This document shows, in pieces, positions 37,538 to 50,469 of a stretch of DNA of 64,000 nt (position 1 is the stretch's first letter; each line of letters begins with the position of its first letter). This DNA comes from Pegea sp. RAD2-039 (Eukaryota > Chordata > Thaliacea > Salpida > Salpidae). A program made the position numbers and the translations under genes. The stretch is from the NCBI GenBank assembly GCA_034620365.1, contig JAQGEQ010000140.1, forward strand, positions 62,001 to 126,000. The letters run 5' to 3'. The notes under the pieces are model-generated. The model made no database searches and was not told where the DNA came from. It saw only the letters and a program-made list of their open reading frames with translations.

Positions 37538-38188
37538 ATGAAGAAATTTTGTAAAGATAGAAGAAGTCATAATGAACTAATATTGATAAATAATAACTGT
37601 AGGTAAGAAATAATCAAATTGTGGATGTAGTAAAGACCTATTTAATTGTGATTCAGGGTTAATTGGAACTTTAAAGCAATTAAATTTAGATGAAAATCAA
37701 ATCAAGAAACTTCCTTTAATTATCTTCAATTTAAAGAATTTGAAAAAGTTGTATCTTTCTGATAGAATTGAGCTGCGAAAACTTCTTCTTTGCAAAAACC
37801 AGCTGAGATCTTTACCTGCCAGTATATTAAAACTATCAAATCTTAAACAATGTGTTACTGATCGAAACCCTTTTTAAAATCTTGACAACCAGATAATTCA
37901 TATCGTGTCAAAAAATCAGGATATACCAGAGCTAAGTGACATGGGTATCAATGCTATTTACAAGAAAACATTACTATCTGGAAAAATACCTGTTGCCTTC
38001 TATCTGTTCCGTCGTTATGAAGAAAGAAAAACTTGTTTATGTGGCAACAAGGTTTTTGAAGAGTCAAGATAAGCGTTTTTGAAAATCACTAATTCTGCTT
38101 TTATACCAAAATCTTTTCCTATAGAACTCATTTGTTGTTCTAAAAGATGTTTTGTACAACAAATCTCAAAAATAACAGAAAATAACTA
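37538..38188 (+). pseudogene. Decayed leucine-rich-repeat protein gene
   Basis: The frame reads LKQLNLDENQIKKLPLIIFN, LKKLYLS, LRKLLLCKNQLRSLPASIL and LSNLKQCVTDRNPF, which are clear leucine-rich repeats. It then has a C-terminal module with CLCGNKVFEESR and ELICCSKRCFVQQISK, resembling the Cys-containing tails of LRRC58/LRRC28-type proteins. Two in-frame TAA codons (37,875-37,877 and 38,070-38,072) cut this frame, one repeat is partly deleted (LYLSDRIELRK), and the plausible first exon (37,538-37,602) joins the acceptor at 37,657 out of phase. The rest of the frame stays open to TAA at about 38,188. Seen: motifs and stops. Inferred: a pseudogene. The parent gene is not in the window. Confidence 0.75.
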
Positions 38189-41100
38189 AACAACATAAAT
38201 CCTTTTTACTTATTGAATTTTGTTGTTCTTGTGTATTTTTTGTCATATTTCATCTTAAAGCAGTTTAAATTATGATATTTGAATTTATTACTTGATATTT
38301 TTATATTTAATAAAACTTGTAAATCAACAAACTCGTGATATTTTCATCTAATCATTATTCAATATATTTGGAAATTTTCGATCAGATTTTGCTGCTTAAA
38401 TTTACAAGAACTTGAAAATTAGTTAAGATCTTAATATTTATTAGAATGATAATATTGTAGTTAGCTTTACGAACAATAGCTACAAGGAAAGAAGAGTAAT
38501 TGAAAAATAATTCTTTAATTTTGTTGATATTTATTATTCTTAGGCTGTTCATAGATTAATTTTTTAACTTTTTAGTTAAAAAATCAAAAAAATTATAAAC
38601 GGTTTAAAGCAAAATGATAACAAGCGAAAACAGCAATATGAACAAATATAATAAACATGGACATTATGTACTAATAACATTTTGGCTACAATATTTACAT
38701 TTTTTGTCTACGGAATACTAGTAAAGATTAAAGTTTAATTTTTTCCTGATATTTTGGTCATAATTGTTAATCACGTAATAAACTTAATGCTCTCTTACAT
38801 GGCCCTGAGTTTGTCCAGCTTACTAACTCTTATTACTGAGTTGGGGTTTTTTTAACAAAAGAAACTATTATGTTCTGTGAATTTCAAGAATTTATAAGTG
38901 GACCAAAAGTCTGCTTTTCAATTATAGCACATTTATTTTTAATTACCTTAAACAAAAACAACCCTTGAAAAATATTGATTTTTGTAAACTCATAATACTT
39001 TTATGAAGACAATCTGAAAATATAAAGAATCTTTATCTCAGACAAACAAAAGACTTTTTATTTGAAAATATAAGTATGAAATATATTGTCATTGAAATAT
39101 AACAGAATTTTATTCTTTACTTTTACAGTTTTATTTTAAATCTTATATTGTTAATAATGTTTTTAATATCTTTTTTGACTTGCTTAGATTTTTTCGATTT
39201 GCTTGGTGAAGAAAACCTTTCATCTTCTATTCGAATAAGACAAACGACAAAATGAAGCTAAAATAAGTTTGCTGTAACAGTTAGTAAGTATTTTAAAATA
39301 CTCAATAAACTTATTCAATCAGATAATTTTGTTTACACAGATAATTGTTTGTTTATACTAAGGTAGATTGAAAGTTTATCTTTTTTATTAGAGAAATAGT
39401 ATAACTAAACAAATAAAGCCTCAATTTTATTAAAAGTTGATTAACATCTAATCAGATAAAACATTTTAAACGTTTTAGAATAGATAAAACTAGTTTACTT
39501 TGTTAAGCTTAAAAAAATTGATGGTGGACATGTTCAGTGGACAACAGAAACGTTTTTCTTTAGTCAAGTTAGTTTGTCTTCTCTATCTTTCAGTTGTTTA
39601 CAGAGCAATCTAGGAGGATTTATTTTTAAAGTGGCGACAAGGACGGTCGGCGCCCTTTAAAAGCTCTTCATATAACAGACCCTGGAGTAAAAACATACAA
39701 ATGAAGCTTTAACAATACGGCCGTTAATCTCAGTTTCTATTGGATGATGTTATTTTTGAGCTGAGCAAGAAAGGATTATTCACAGCCTCAACGTCATATT
39801 AATTAATCCTGCTGCATCGAGAAAGTTTTAGTTGGAATTTTAATTCTAATTCTAATTTTAATGAATAAATCCGAAATTTCAATCAATAGATATATTTAAA
39901 AAACATTTTTGCCAGGACTAATTTTAATTGTAACAGGCTTCTAGGCATGCTCTCTTAACATATTAATACACATTACTAGTTCCAATACAATCTTGTATGT
40001 AAGTTTGCTTAGATTAGAAAAGAAGTTAATGAATGATGAATCTAACTTTAACAGCTTCTCGAAATAAAATTTCCCACCAACTACTAGGCTCAGAAGAGGC
40101 CTATTATACATACTTAAGTTTAATAAAAAAAATGATGTAACAATTGACAGTTTCGTAATTCCTATACAATATAATATTAAATATTTACACTAAATATTAG
40201 ATAAAATGTAAAAAATCTTTTCTAACTTATAAAGTTTTATGATTAGATGTAAAATTGTTAAACAGCTGTTAAATGAGTTTGCAGGTTTTACGGGGCAACT
40301 AATCGAGAGCGCGTCAACACAAATAACCTTTATGCAATAATTCTTAATTAACATATCACGTGCATTCTAGAGTTTATTTTTTGGAATATTTTTTACATTT
40401 TGAAATTTCGCACTGAAGAAAAGTTCTAGTGAGCTTATGTCATATTGCATCATATTTTTGGAGACTGTGTGTTGTGTTTCAGCTTTATTTGTTGACTAAT
40501 ATCTTTACCACTGTTTAATATCAGCTTTATTATTGTTGTATTGATTTTGAAAATAAGTTTTTTAAACTTTTTGAGATAGTTAAAAGATAATTTTAAAAGG
40601 TTCAGGTTTCAACTGAAATATAAATCATTACATGATTTTAGAATGGCAAAGTATTTGCTATTTTGAAAATTCACACTTTAGATAAATAATTTTAACTGAA
40701 TAATTATAATTTGACTTTTAAATACTACTTTGAATATTAAGCTACTTCACACATATTTCAGTTTAGTGTATTAGTGGTGTAAAATTTGATTAATTGTTCA
40801 TTAATTATTTAGAAGTTTTAAACATTTTTGTTTAATTTTAAAAAAATTTTTCAATAGAATTTATAATTCTTTCTGTATTAACCTTTTGTTTCTAAGAACT
40901 GAATCAGCTAAAGAATATATTTATTTATAATATCATTATCTTTTAGTATATAACTTTATTAAATTTTTATGTTGTTAGAATGGCTAATATAATTGCAACT
41001 TTTGTACTTTACCTAAAGCAAAATTATAAAGTTGTATTATACCTTTGGTATGACTGAATATAAACTGTTAAATAAGTTTCTAAAAAAATTATATAATTAA

Positions 41101-41589
41101 TTGTTTTTTCCAAATAACAATTATTGTTATACATTAGAAAATTTCTTTTATAATAGAACTATTATGTTTATTTTATATATGCCATAAATTTTGTTGATTT
41201 TATCAAGTCATTTTAAACATGATGACTTTTACAAATTTTATGGAATTCTTAGATTTAAAGATGACTAAATATGATATTGATTACAGGAAATATAGTTTTT
41301 GTATGGCTGGACTTTTGAATATACACTGTTTAATATTATATTTTATATAATAATTTATATATAATAGTTTTACATCTATAATAATATATTTTATACAAAC
41401 CTGCTAGGTGCTTTACTATTATAATTTGGTATTATAAGATTTAATTAATTTTGGAAAATTAGTATAAAAATATTTTTAAGAAGTTAATAATCTTTTATTA
41501 ATTTACTTTTTTCTTTTGCAATTATTTAATATTTATCTTAGTTAGATCAATAATTTTCTTTTTGATATTCTAAAATGTTTGGTTGTTTT
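38189..41589. other. AT-rich intergenic DNA
   Basis: No gene was supported. Two GC-richer patches stand out at about 39,600-39,830 (GTGGCGACAAGGACGGTCGG) and 40,280-40,330 (CGAGAGCGCGTCAAC). They have no ORF or recognised element. Confidence 0.45.
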
Positions 41590-43638
41590 AAAACATAAAC
41601 TGTTTGGTAAATCAACTAATTCAATTATATAACATCAACAGTTGGTAGATTTTCTAAACTTGTTAATTACATCAAAATGGTCGATAGATCAAATAGCAAA
41701 TTTGTTTTCGATTCAATTATGCCAACTACAGATGATAAAAGGTTAGTAGAATTTTGTGTCTTCACTTAAAATTGTTCGCTAAGTAAACTTACTTTAAATT
41801 CACTTTTTATTTTAAATAAACACAGATTAGAAAATTATTTATGTTGCATCTAAAAAGATTAATAACTTAAATTTTATCAATTTTAACTTGTAATTATTAT
41901 ATTTCTAATTTGTTTTAGAGTCATTTTAGTGTTACTCAATTATTTAAAAGAATTTAAATTTTATTATTTTATTTATTTATAAATTTAAGAACTGAAATAA
42001 GTATTTGTGGTTTTAATTATTCACTTTTTTTATTTTATCAAACTTGTTTCTAATTCTTTATTTATAATTTGATACTAAAGTAAATTATACTTTTGATAAT
42101 TTTAGAGAAGAAGTTTCGGAAGTTGATAATTGTACAAATCTTCATCATCTTAAACTGAATGACTCTTCTGAAGATTCTCAGATTCATGATGTTAGCATCA
42201 AAGTGAAATTAAATGAATTTGAAAGAACTTTCATTTGTGACAAACGTATATTAGCTGCTGCTTCACCTTATTTTGAAGCAATGTTACCTCAAAGCTTTCA
42301 TCCCAATTGAAAGTAAGCCAAGACAACTTGATATTCGGCAGGTAAGATTATTTAATTAAATACTTTTCACTTCAACCACTGACATATGACGTCACAGGTG
42401 ATCTACATCATTAGTGGATCCAATAGATCTGATGAGAAATCTTTGGAAAGTCAAAAGTTCGGTTTGTCTGAAACGGATGTTTGGTCTAAACTTCCGATCA
42501 TATGTCTTTCAAGAACTTTAAGATCTGTTGTCCTAAACGGTTTCATTTATATGTTAAAGTGGAATGGTGATATGGAAAGGTTAGAAGCATGAAGCAAATG
42601 ATGACATCATCATTGCAAACTAAATATGACGTCATCACATTTCTAGATACAACCCAATTTCAAATGAGTGGAAGAAGTGCAAAAGTTTAGACTTTGATTA
42701 TTTTAAGGTAGAATGGTCGAAAATGGAAGTTATTGAAAATGAATTGTATCTTTTTGAAGGTGATGATGAAAACAGATTGATGAAGTGAGTGATGAAATGA
42801 CATTTCAACCAAAACTTCATTTGCCAAAAACTATTATGTTATTTCCAGATACGATCCGATCACTGATGAATGGATGCAAAGAGCTTCATTAAATAGAAGT
42901 TGTTATTCTTTCGGTTGTGCTGTCTTCAACCGGATGTTGTATGTAGTCGGTGGTTACGACTTGCATAACACAGTTGCTCATGTGGATAAATATGATCCAG
43001 AGAGGGACGAATGGAGTTCTGTAAAATCGATGTTGACACCTCGAAATGCTCTAGGTAGTTGCTGATGACGTCACGGTGATGTTTTGATCTTATGATGATA
43101 ACTAATTCTAAAATCATTAAAGATGTAGTCACGCTTGGCAACTATATCTACGCCATTGGTGGTTGGAATGACGGATTAGTTTTAATGACTGTTGAAAGAT
43201 ACGATGTCCTCAATGATAACTGGGAGTTTGTAGCAAGTATGAAATATGCAAGAAACTTCCCAAAAGCTGTTGTATTTAATAAGAAGATTTATGTTTTTGG
43301 TAAAACTTTTCTTATGTTTGGAATTGAAAAAATTTTTAATAAAATTTTTATGATATTTACAATAATTTGCATAATTGTGATGAGCTTGTTGATTGTTTCA
43401 GTAGGTTATTCTGGAATATATGATAATGTAGAAATTGTCGAATGTTACAATGAAGTAACAAACGAATGGAAAGAAGTTGCAAGAACGAATGAAGGGATTA
43501 ATCAAGTCATAGTCAGCTATCAACCATGTGTACCTGACATATGTGAAAATTTCCCATTTTAATAAATAAATTTTACTAGTAGATTGCTGAGAAGTTTATT
43601 TTCAGTATAAAGTTGCTTTTGAGGTCGTGTTTATTTTC
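41590..43638. repeat. Inverted repeat arm 1 (Kelch unit 1)
   Basis: The 2.05 kb here is homologous in inverted orientation to 47,518-50,540. It runs from about 90 bases upstream of the Kelch ATG to about 75 bases past its stop, where similarity ends on both sides. This arm is shorter because it lacks about 1 kb of the coding region. Confidence 0.9.
41677..43562 (+). pseudogene. BTB-Kelch gene with BTB/BACK deletion (unit 1)
   Basis: Exons by comparison with the intact copy: 41677-41741, 42106-42341 (a fusion of exon 2 with part of exon 6), 42398-42579, 42647-42784, 42849-43054, 43123-43299, 43402-43562. At about 42,285 the BTB exon (YFEAM) is joined straight to the exon-6 sequence for PIESKPRQLDIRQ. 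Everything between them in unit A (about 48,895-49,862: the end of BTB and nearly all of BACK) is missing. The junction shifts the frame by one and reaches TGA within ten codons. Downstream Kelch exons keep open frames and good splice sites. Exon 8 has an in-frame loss of 12 codons. From the ATG only a truncated BTB fragment of about 90 residues could be made. An internal start giving a Kelch-only protein is possible but unsupported. Confidence 0.85.
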
Positions 43639-44305
43639 AAAAATATTTAGAATAAAATCAAAATGTTCTTTCATGAATATTTCATATTTTTTAACTGTTT
43701 CATAATTTACTAAATATAAAAAAGTTTGTTAGAATTTAGAGATTTATTTTAATCATCAAATCAGATCTTTTTTGTTTCTTGTTTTATTTAGGAATGAAAG
43801 TTCATCAAGTTTTTAACAATTTTTTCTCTAATAATAACAAGTTCTGTATAACTAAAACATTTCTTAACAATCTAAGATTTAAAATAGAAAAGTAAAGAAT
43901 GAAGATCACTTTTACAGCACTTGGTCTTTCTTGTATCTTCTACCACCTTATAATTGAATTAATTAAATGTGGATTAATTAACACTTATCTCCGCCAATTC
44001 TGATTCAAACCTGTCATCCGACGTTGATTAATTTATATCTGCAGAATTGGCAAAATTTTAATAGAAATTGTGATTAAAGATTATTTTATAATTAGTTGAG
44101 CAAAATTTGTTAGGACTTTTGTTGATGTTAAAACATTTTTCATTAACTTCAACAAAATTTAACTTGAAGTAAAAGCCAAGAATCTCCAAAGATCATGGCT
44201 CCCTTTTTGCTGAGGATATTTTGCATATTTTGATTTCATCAAATTGATATTTAGATGAAACAAACAAATTGAATTTGTTCTCAAAACACTTACACTTAAA
44301 TACTT
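43639..44305. other. Unique spacer between inverted copy and array
   Basis: AT-rich DNA between the end of unit 1 homology and the first base of the direct-repeat array. Neither side of the duplication covers it, and no gene is visible. Confidence 0.5.
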
Positions 44306-46920
44306 GGTGTCCTACTGATGCAAATGCTGATTTCGGCTTCTATTGACATTAATGATGTTATTGGTGAGCCGAAATAAGCTTCATGATGCTATCATGAGTT
44401 GGCTGGTGAAAAGTCGCTGAAGAGATTATTAAAGGGATTATCTTTTATTAGTTACAACAATAAAGTCAAACAATTATTTTATTTTATTTATTCAAAAATT
44501 TAAAGAAAACTCTGACAAATTAATTATTAAACAACTGAAAGAATTTCTGCTGAACTTTGTAAGCTATGTAGATAGAAAGAAATTGATACTTTCTGTATTG
44601 AAATTCAATTATGTATATTTATTGAATTTACAATAGAAGTCTATTATATAGATGTTTATGATATGAAAAGTAAATTCGAGATCAATAAATAAAAATTTTC
44701 TTTCATGGTTTACTATTACACCTTTTTTTGAAACAACTATATTCCTTCACAGTTTGGAAAGATAACTTCAGCGTTCGTTAGGAAACATTACTCTTTATCA
44801 AGTATAAATATTTTGTATCTTTGACGACAAAGTTGGAATCTATCTAAATTTTATAAACCACATTTTTATATACAATCGATTTAACGTTTTTCTAATTCGT
44901 TGTTATTCCATCTAATTAGTAGTAAAAACATTTGTTTAAAAATCCTGGAAGTTTATTTTCTTCAATTTTCGGCTGTTTTAAGATCAACATTCTGGTTGAC
45001 ATTTAATAAAGAACAATAATAGAAAAATGATTCTTAGATAAACTGAAACCTAATTTTTTGTATAGTTGCTTGGTAATAATGATTTATTAACTTTAAAATT
45101 TCATTATTTATATAAATGTGGTTTGTAAAAGCATGAATTAATAAAAGTTTTGAAATTATTTGTCAGTTTTGTTTAAACTGTCTTTGAGACAAAAACTGAG
45201 TCTTTTCTAACTACTTTCCAAATATTTTATTTTGATTCCATTATTATTTCTTTAAAATCTTATCTTATGACCCAAATACGATAAATTTTATAAAAAGTAA
45301 AAAATATTACTTTTCTAAAACTTTCATTATTATTATAAGGATAATGGTTGGTTACACTAAAATGACTTGAAAATTTAATATAGTCAAATATTAGGTTTTA
45401 TAAACTGTGGAGGTAAATCTAACCACTAATCTATTAAACAAAGAGAAATATTTGTGGAAATAAAACAACTTTAGACAATTAATTGAATTTTAACCTAGAT
45501 AATCATCGTGATAGTTTCTATATTCTTTTTTCAAAATTCTTATTTTCTTTATCAAAGAATTTAGTAAACCATCTTACATTGATATGAGCTTATTAAACTA
45601 AACTTGCTTAATGTAATGCTTTCATCAGCTTTCGAATACGAAGCTTTGACATAAAAAAACTGAAGTAATTACCACCTTTCAAACTTTATGCTTCTAGCAT
45701 ATGCACTCACTACTATAAATCTCTGATAATATTTGAAAAAGTTACAGCTGCAAACATATACGACCATAGGACTTTCATTTTTGCACAATTCCTGAATAAT
45801 TTATAGCCTCATAGAAACTCTTATAAGAAAGTTTTGAAAATCAAATTCAGTTTTTGCTAAATTGTATTATTGTAAAAATATTAATTGTATAAAATTTTAG
45901 TTTTCTAAAAGGGTAAGTAACAAAGTTAGATTTAAGTATGATTGAAATGAATAAATAGTATGTTTTAACTTCTTAAACATCAGTGTAACAATCAATAATA
46001 CGAAATTTATTAAATTAGATGTTTTGTTTAGTTGCTATTTGACATCAATGTTCATTTAAACTGAAAGAATTTTGTAGTGATGAAAAAATATATCTAATCT
46101 GTTTGTGATTAAAATCAAGTTTGACTTGAAAAAAGTCTTCTGTAAAAGAAAATTGTCAGTATTTTCTAATTTGCAGTTTTTTTAACTGTTTTTATTCCAT
46201 TTCTTGAATTTGTATGATGCCGTTTCATAACATTTGATTTTACAAGAATTGCAACAAATAAATTACCTTCTTTTACGTAGAATATTAAAAACAATTTACA
46301 AATTAATAAAATTGTTATTTCTGATTTTATGATTCTGATTTTGTGACTACTATTTGACTACTTTATAACTTGATTAGCTTAGAAACAATAAAGAACTTGC
46401 AGATTGCCTAATCTCAAAGAAATGTTAACGAAGTGATGGAGAAAAAGAAGATCAAGAAGACATATGCGATGCAAATATCATGACATTGAGAAAAATCAAT
46501 GGTTTCACTTCAATAATCATAAAAGAATTTCTTTTCCTAGCATCGTAGACAAACCATTTTTTACTCACTTTGAAAGCTAATCAATAACCTGCTTGCGTTT
46601 AATTTCATGTTTGATTAAAAACAATCAAAACTTACTACTAATAAACACTTAACTTATTCAAATATTTTTATATTAGAAGTCTTAATTACGTTTATATAAA
46701 TATTACTAATCGGAAATTGTGGCCATATTTATTATATTATTTGAATAAGCTTATATGTTATACTTTATAATTGATATGGACTTATTACAGAAAGATCCTA
46801 ATACATCTATCACTTATGGTGTAAGCTTAGATAGCATCAATAATAAGCAATTATCACGAGTATATTACATTTACTGTGAAGCATGGAGTCATTTCAAATA
46901 TTGCATGACGAAATAAGAAT

Positions 46921-47124
46921 TTAATCTTCTGTGTTAGATAGAAAATGCCAAAAAGAGGCTACTGGTTTTTTCAGTTTTCTTACGTAATTGTGTAAAGAAT
47001 GTAAAATGATCATTAAACCAAGTAAAAGTAGTTTAGATTTACCAAGTACCAAGATACATGCTGAAACTAAGGACTTGTTTAAAAGTTGAGCTCCTAAAAA
47101 GAAGACTTGATAAATGAGATTCAA
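46921..47124 (-). other. Conserved 67-codon ORF in spacer, probably non-coding
   Basis: A hydrophobic open frame (core VSACILVLGKSKLLLLGL) occurs at the same place in B (55,623-55,826) and C (61,227-61,430). A and C encode the same peptide. B differs by five replacements against one silent change that I could count, which is not a pattern of purifying selection. It is most likely kept open only by recent duplication. Confidence 0.3.
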
Positions 47125-47582
47125 GCTTAGTAAGTCTCATATGCTATTGTAACTAAAACAAACTTTGAAATATCAAACTAAACAAAATATTCAAATTTCT
47201 TAAATGAAGAATAACTTCAAAACAAAATTCTCTAGCATCACCTAAACTGTGTAAACCCTGGCTGATATTACTGTAAAGAACTTTGAATTAGAATCATCAA
47301 CATCTCAGGCTCTAAAACAGATGATCAAAGGAAGATTTTCAAACTTTCCTAAAGTCAGTAGAGGATAATGATCTTCTGAAATAAACGACATCAACGCGTT
47401 TTACTAAGTTGGTTCAACATCATTCAATAATAAATCAATTCTACTAAATGTTTCAAATGAATCAACGAAAAATAAAATCATAAAAACATCAGCATCAGTT
47501 GTTTCTGAAAATAAACACGACCTCAAAAGCAACTTTATACTGAAAATAAACTTCACAGCAATCTACTAGTAAAATTTATTTA

Positions 47583-50469
47583 TTAAAATGGGAAATTTAC
47601 ACATATGTCAGGTACACATGGTTGATAACTGACTATGACTTGATCAATACTTTCATTCGTTCTTGCAACTTCTTTCCATTCATTTGTTACTTCATTGTAA
47701 CATTCGACAATTTTAACATTTTCTCTTCCAGAATGACTTCCTGAAACAATCAACAAGTTCATCACAATTATGCAAATTATTGTAAACATCATAAAAATTT
47801 TAATAAAAAGTTTTTCAATTCCAAACATAAGAAAAGTTTTACCAAAAACATAAATCTTCTTATTAAAGACAACAGCATTTGGAAATCCTCTTGCATATTT
47901 CATACTTGCTACAAACTCCCAATTATCATTGAGGACATCGTATCTTTCAACAGTCTTTAAAACTTCATCTTCTTCATTATAACCACCAATGGCGTAGATA
48001 TAGTTGCCAAGCGTGACTACATCTTTAATGATTTTAGAATTAGTTATCATCATAAGATCAAAACGTCATCGTGACGTCATCAGCAAATACCTGGATGACT
48101 TCGAGGTGTCAACATCGATTTTACAGAACTCCATTCGTCCCTCTGTGGATCATATTTCTCCACACTAGGAACTGAATCACCAAATTCATCACCACCGACA
48201 ACATACAACATCCGGCTGAAGACAGCACAACCGAAAAACTTTGGCGAATCAAATAGTGAAGCTCTTTCAGTCCATTCATCAGTGATCGGATCGTATCTGG
48301 AAATAACAAAATAGTTTTTGGCAAATGAAGTTTTGGTTGAAATGTCATTTCATCACTCACTTTATTAATCTGTTTATTTCAAAATAATCAGAATCAGAAT
48401 CATCATCATCTGCTTCAAAATCATAATAATCTTCAAGAATGTACAATTCATTTTCAACAACTTCCATTTTCGGCATACAAGGCACATCTTCTAAACTTTT
48501 GCACTTCTTCCACTCATTTAAAATTGGGTTGTATCTAGAAATGTGATGACGTCATATTTAGTTTGCAATGATGATGTCATCATTTGCTTCATGCTTCTAA
48601 CCTTTCCATATCATCTTTCCCCTTTAACATATAAATGAAACCGTTTAGGACAACAGATCTTAAAGTTTCTGGAAGACATATCTTCGGAAGTTTAAACCAA
48701 ACATCTGTTTCAGACAAACGGAACTTTGCACTTTCCAAAGATTTGTCATCAGATCTATAAGATCTATCAATGACGTAGATAACCTGTGACGTCATATGTC
48801 AGTGGTTGAAGTGAAAAGTATTTAATTAAATAATCTTACCTGCCGAATATCAAGTTGTCTTGGCTTACTTTCAATTGGGATGTAAGCTTTCAGGTCATCG
48901 AGGACCTTGCTGAGATATTCATAACAAGTATCTCTAATTACATCACAACTTTCTAATTTCATCGAAATAAAATTTGGATTTATAAAATGGCATCGTACCT
49001 AGAGAAATCACAATTTTATACTCACAAGTCTACAACTTTATAGTTTCTAGATACTTACGTTCTTAATTAACTTATTTAAACAATGTTTTCTTGAAGTTAA
49101 ATCATATTTGATCCAATCTAAAAGAGCATTGAATACTTGGGATTCACAAATCACATGAAGCTCATCTTTTGAAATTATTTTACAAATTACAGAGTCTGGT
49201 TGTAATTTGAATTCATCACTTTTTGAAATCTGGTAAATATCATGAAATCAATCAAAAACTTTTTCTTATTAAACATGAAAAGAACAAAATCAGTAGAAAT
49301 AAGGAAGCAAGTAAATATTTCATAAATATTTAAGTTTGATGAAGTAGAAAAAATCTTTCTACTTAAAATGTTTTTGCCAAGAAAATAACATTTCTCTATT
49401 TTCTTACTTCTATAAAGTTTTTTCCAATAAATTTTCCTATTTTCGTTGAAAGCTCCAAAAATCCATAATTCTCAGCAAATGTTGCAAATTCGAAGCAGTT
49501 GGAAATCTCTATTTGACTTTCCAAAAAGCTGTAATTGATAAAGTATAATTACAAAAAACTATTGAAAGAAACTGATTTGAAAAAACTAGCTTACTTGCTA
49601 CATAAATTCTCTAAACCATCTATTTGATACATGGAATCTGCAATCATCAGTTTCTCAACATTTTCTTCATTGATTTGTATTTTGTTTGTGTAAATGTATC
49701 CTAGAAGATCAGAGAATACATTTGGGTCTACCTCATTTAAGGTAACTTCACGAGAATATGATTCTTTAAATCCACCACCTTAATAAATTCAAATAGTTTT
49801 TTGTTCATATATTCAGTTATTTTCACAATTGAAGTTGAATCTTGAATCTAACTTACCACGAAACATTGCTTCAAAATAAGGTGAAGCAGCAACTAATATA
49901 CGTTTGTCACAATTGAAACTTCTTTCAAATTCATTTAATTTCACTTTGATGCTAACATCATGAACCTGAGAATCTTCAGAAGAGTCATTCAGTTTAAGTT
50001 GATGAAGATTTGTACAATTATCAACTTCCGAAACTTCATCTCTAAAATTATCAAAAGTATAATTTACTTTAGTATCAAATTATAAATAAAGAATTAGAAA
50101 CAAGTTTGATAAAATAAAAAAGTGAATAATTAAAATCAAAAATACTTAATTCAGTTCTTAAATTTATAAATAAATAAAACAATAAAATTTAAATTCTTTT
50201 AAATGATTGAGTAACACTAAAATGACTCTAAAACAAATTAGAAATATAATAATTACAATTTAAAATTGATAAAATTTAAGTTATTAATCTTTTTAGATGC
50301 AACATAAATAATTTTCTAATCTGTGTTTATTTTAAATAAAAAGTGAATTTAAAGTAAGTTTACTTAGCGAACAATTTTAAGTGAAGACACAAAATTCTAC
50401 TAACCTTTTATCATCTGTAGGTGGCATAATTGAATCGAAAACAACTTTGCTATTTAATCTATCGACCAT
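47583..50469 (-). CDS. BTB-BACK-Kelch (KLHL-family) protein, 11 exons, 594 aa (unit A)
   Basis: Exons on the minus strand: 50469-50405, 50041-49857, 49778-49595, 49528-49408, 49229-49059, 48998-48840, 48783-48602, 48534-48361, 48296-48091, 48022-47843, 47740-47583; 1,785 nt, every phase agrees. BTB spans about residues 40-150 (DVSIKVKLNEFERSF, RILVAASPYFEAMFRG, LLGYIYTNKIQI, LMIADSMYQIDGL). BACK spans about 150-290 (FATFAENYGFLEL, SQVFNALLDWIKYDL). Kelch repeats cover about 295-594, with MLYVVGGDEF, YIYAIGGYN, VERYDVLNDNWE and VECYNEVTNEWK. Several blades lack the double glycine. Family role: CUL3 ubiquitin-ligase substrate adaptor; which substrate is unknown. It is the only unbroken copy of four. 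The short ORFs at 47,583-48,053 and 48,121-48,795 are parts of it. Confidence 0.9.

Noticed and set aside
46921..47124. A conserved small membrane protein gene repeated in A, B and C
   Set aside because: The few differences between copies are mainly amino-acid changing, and the conservation is explained by recent duplication of the whole unit.
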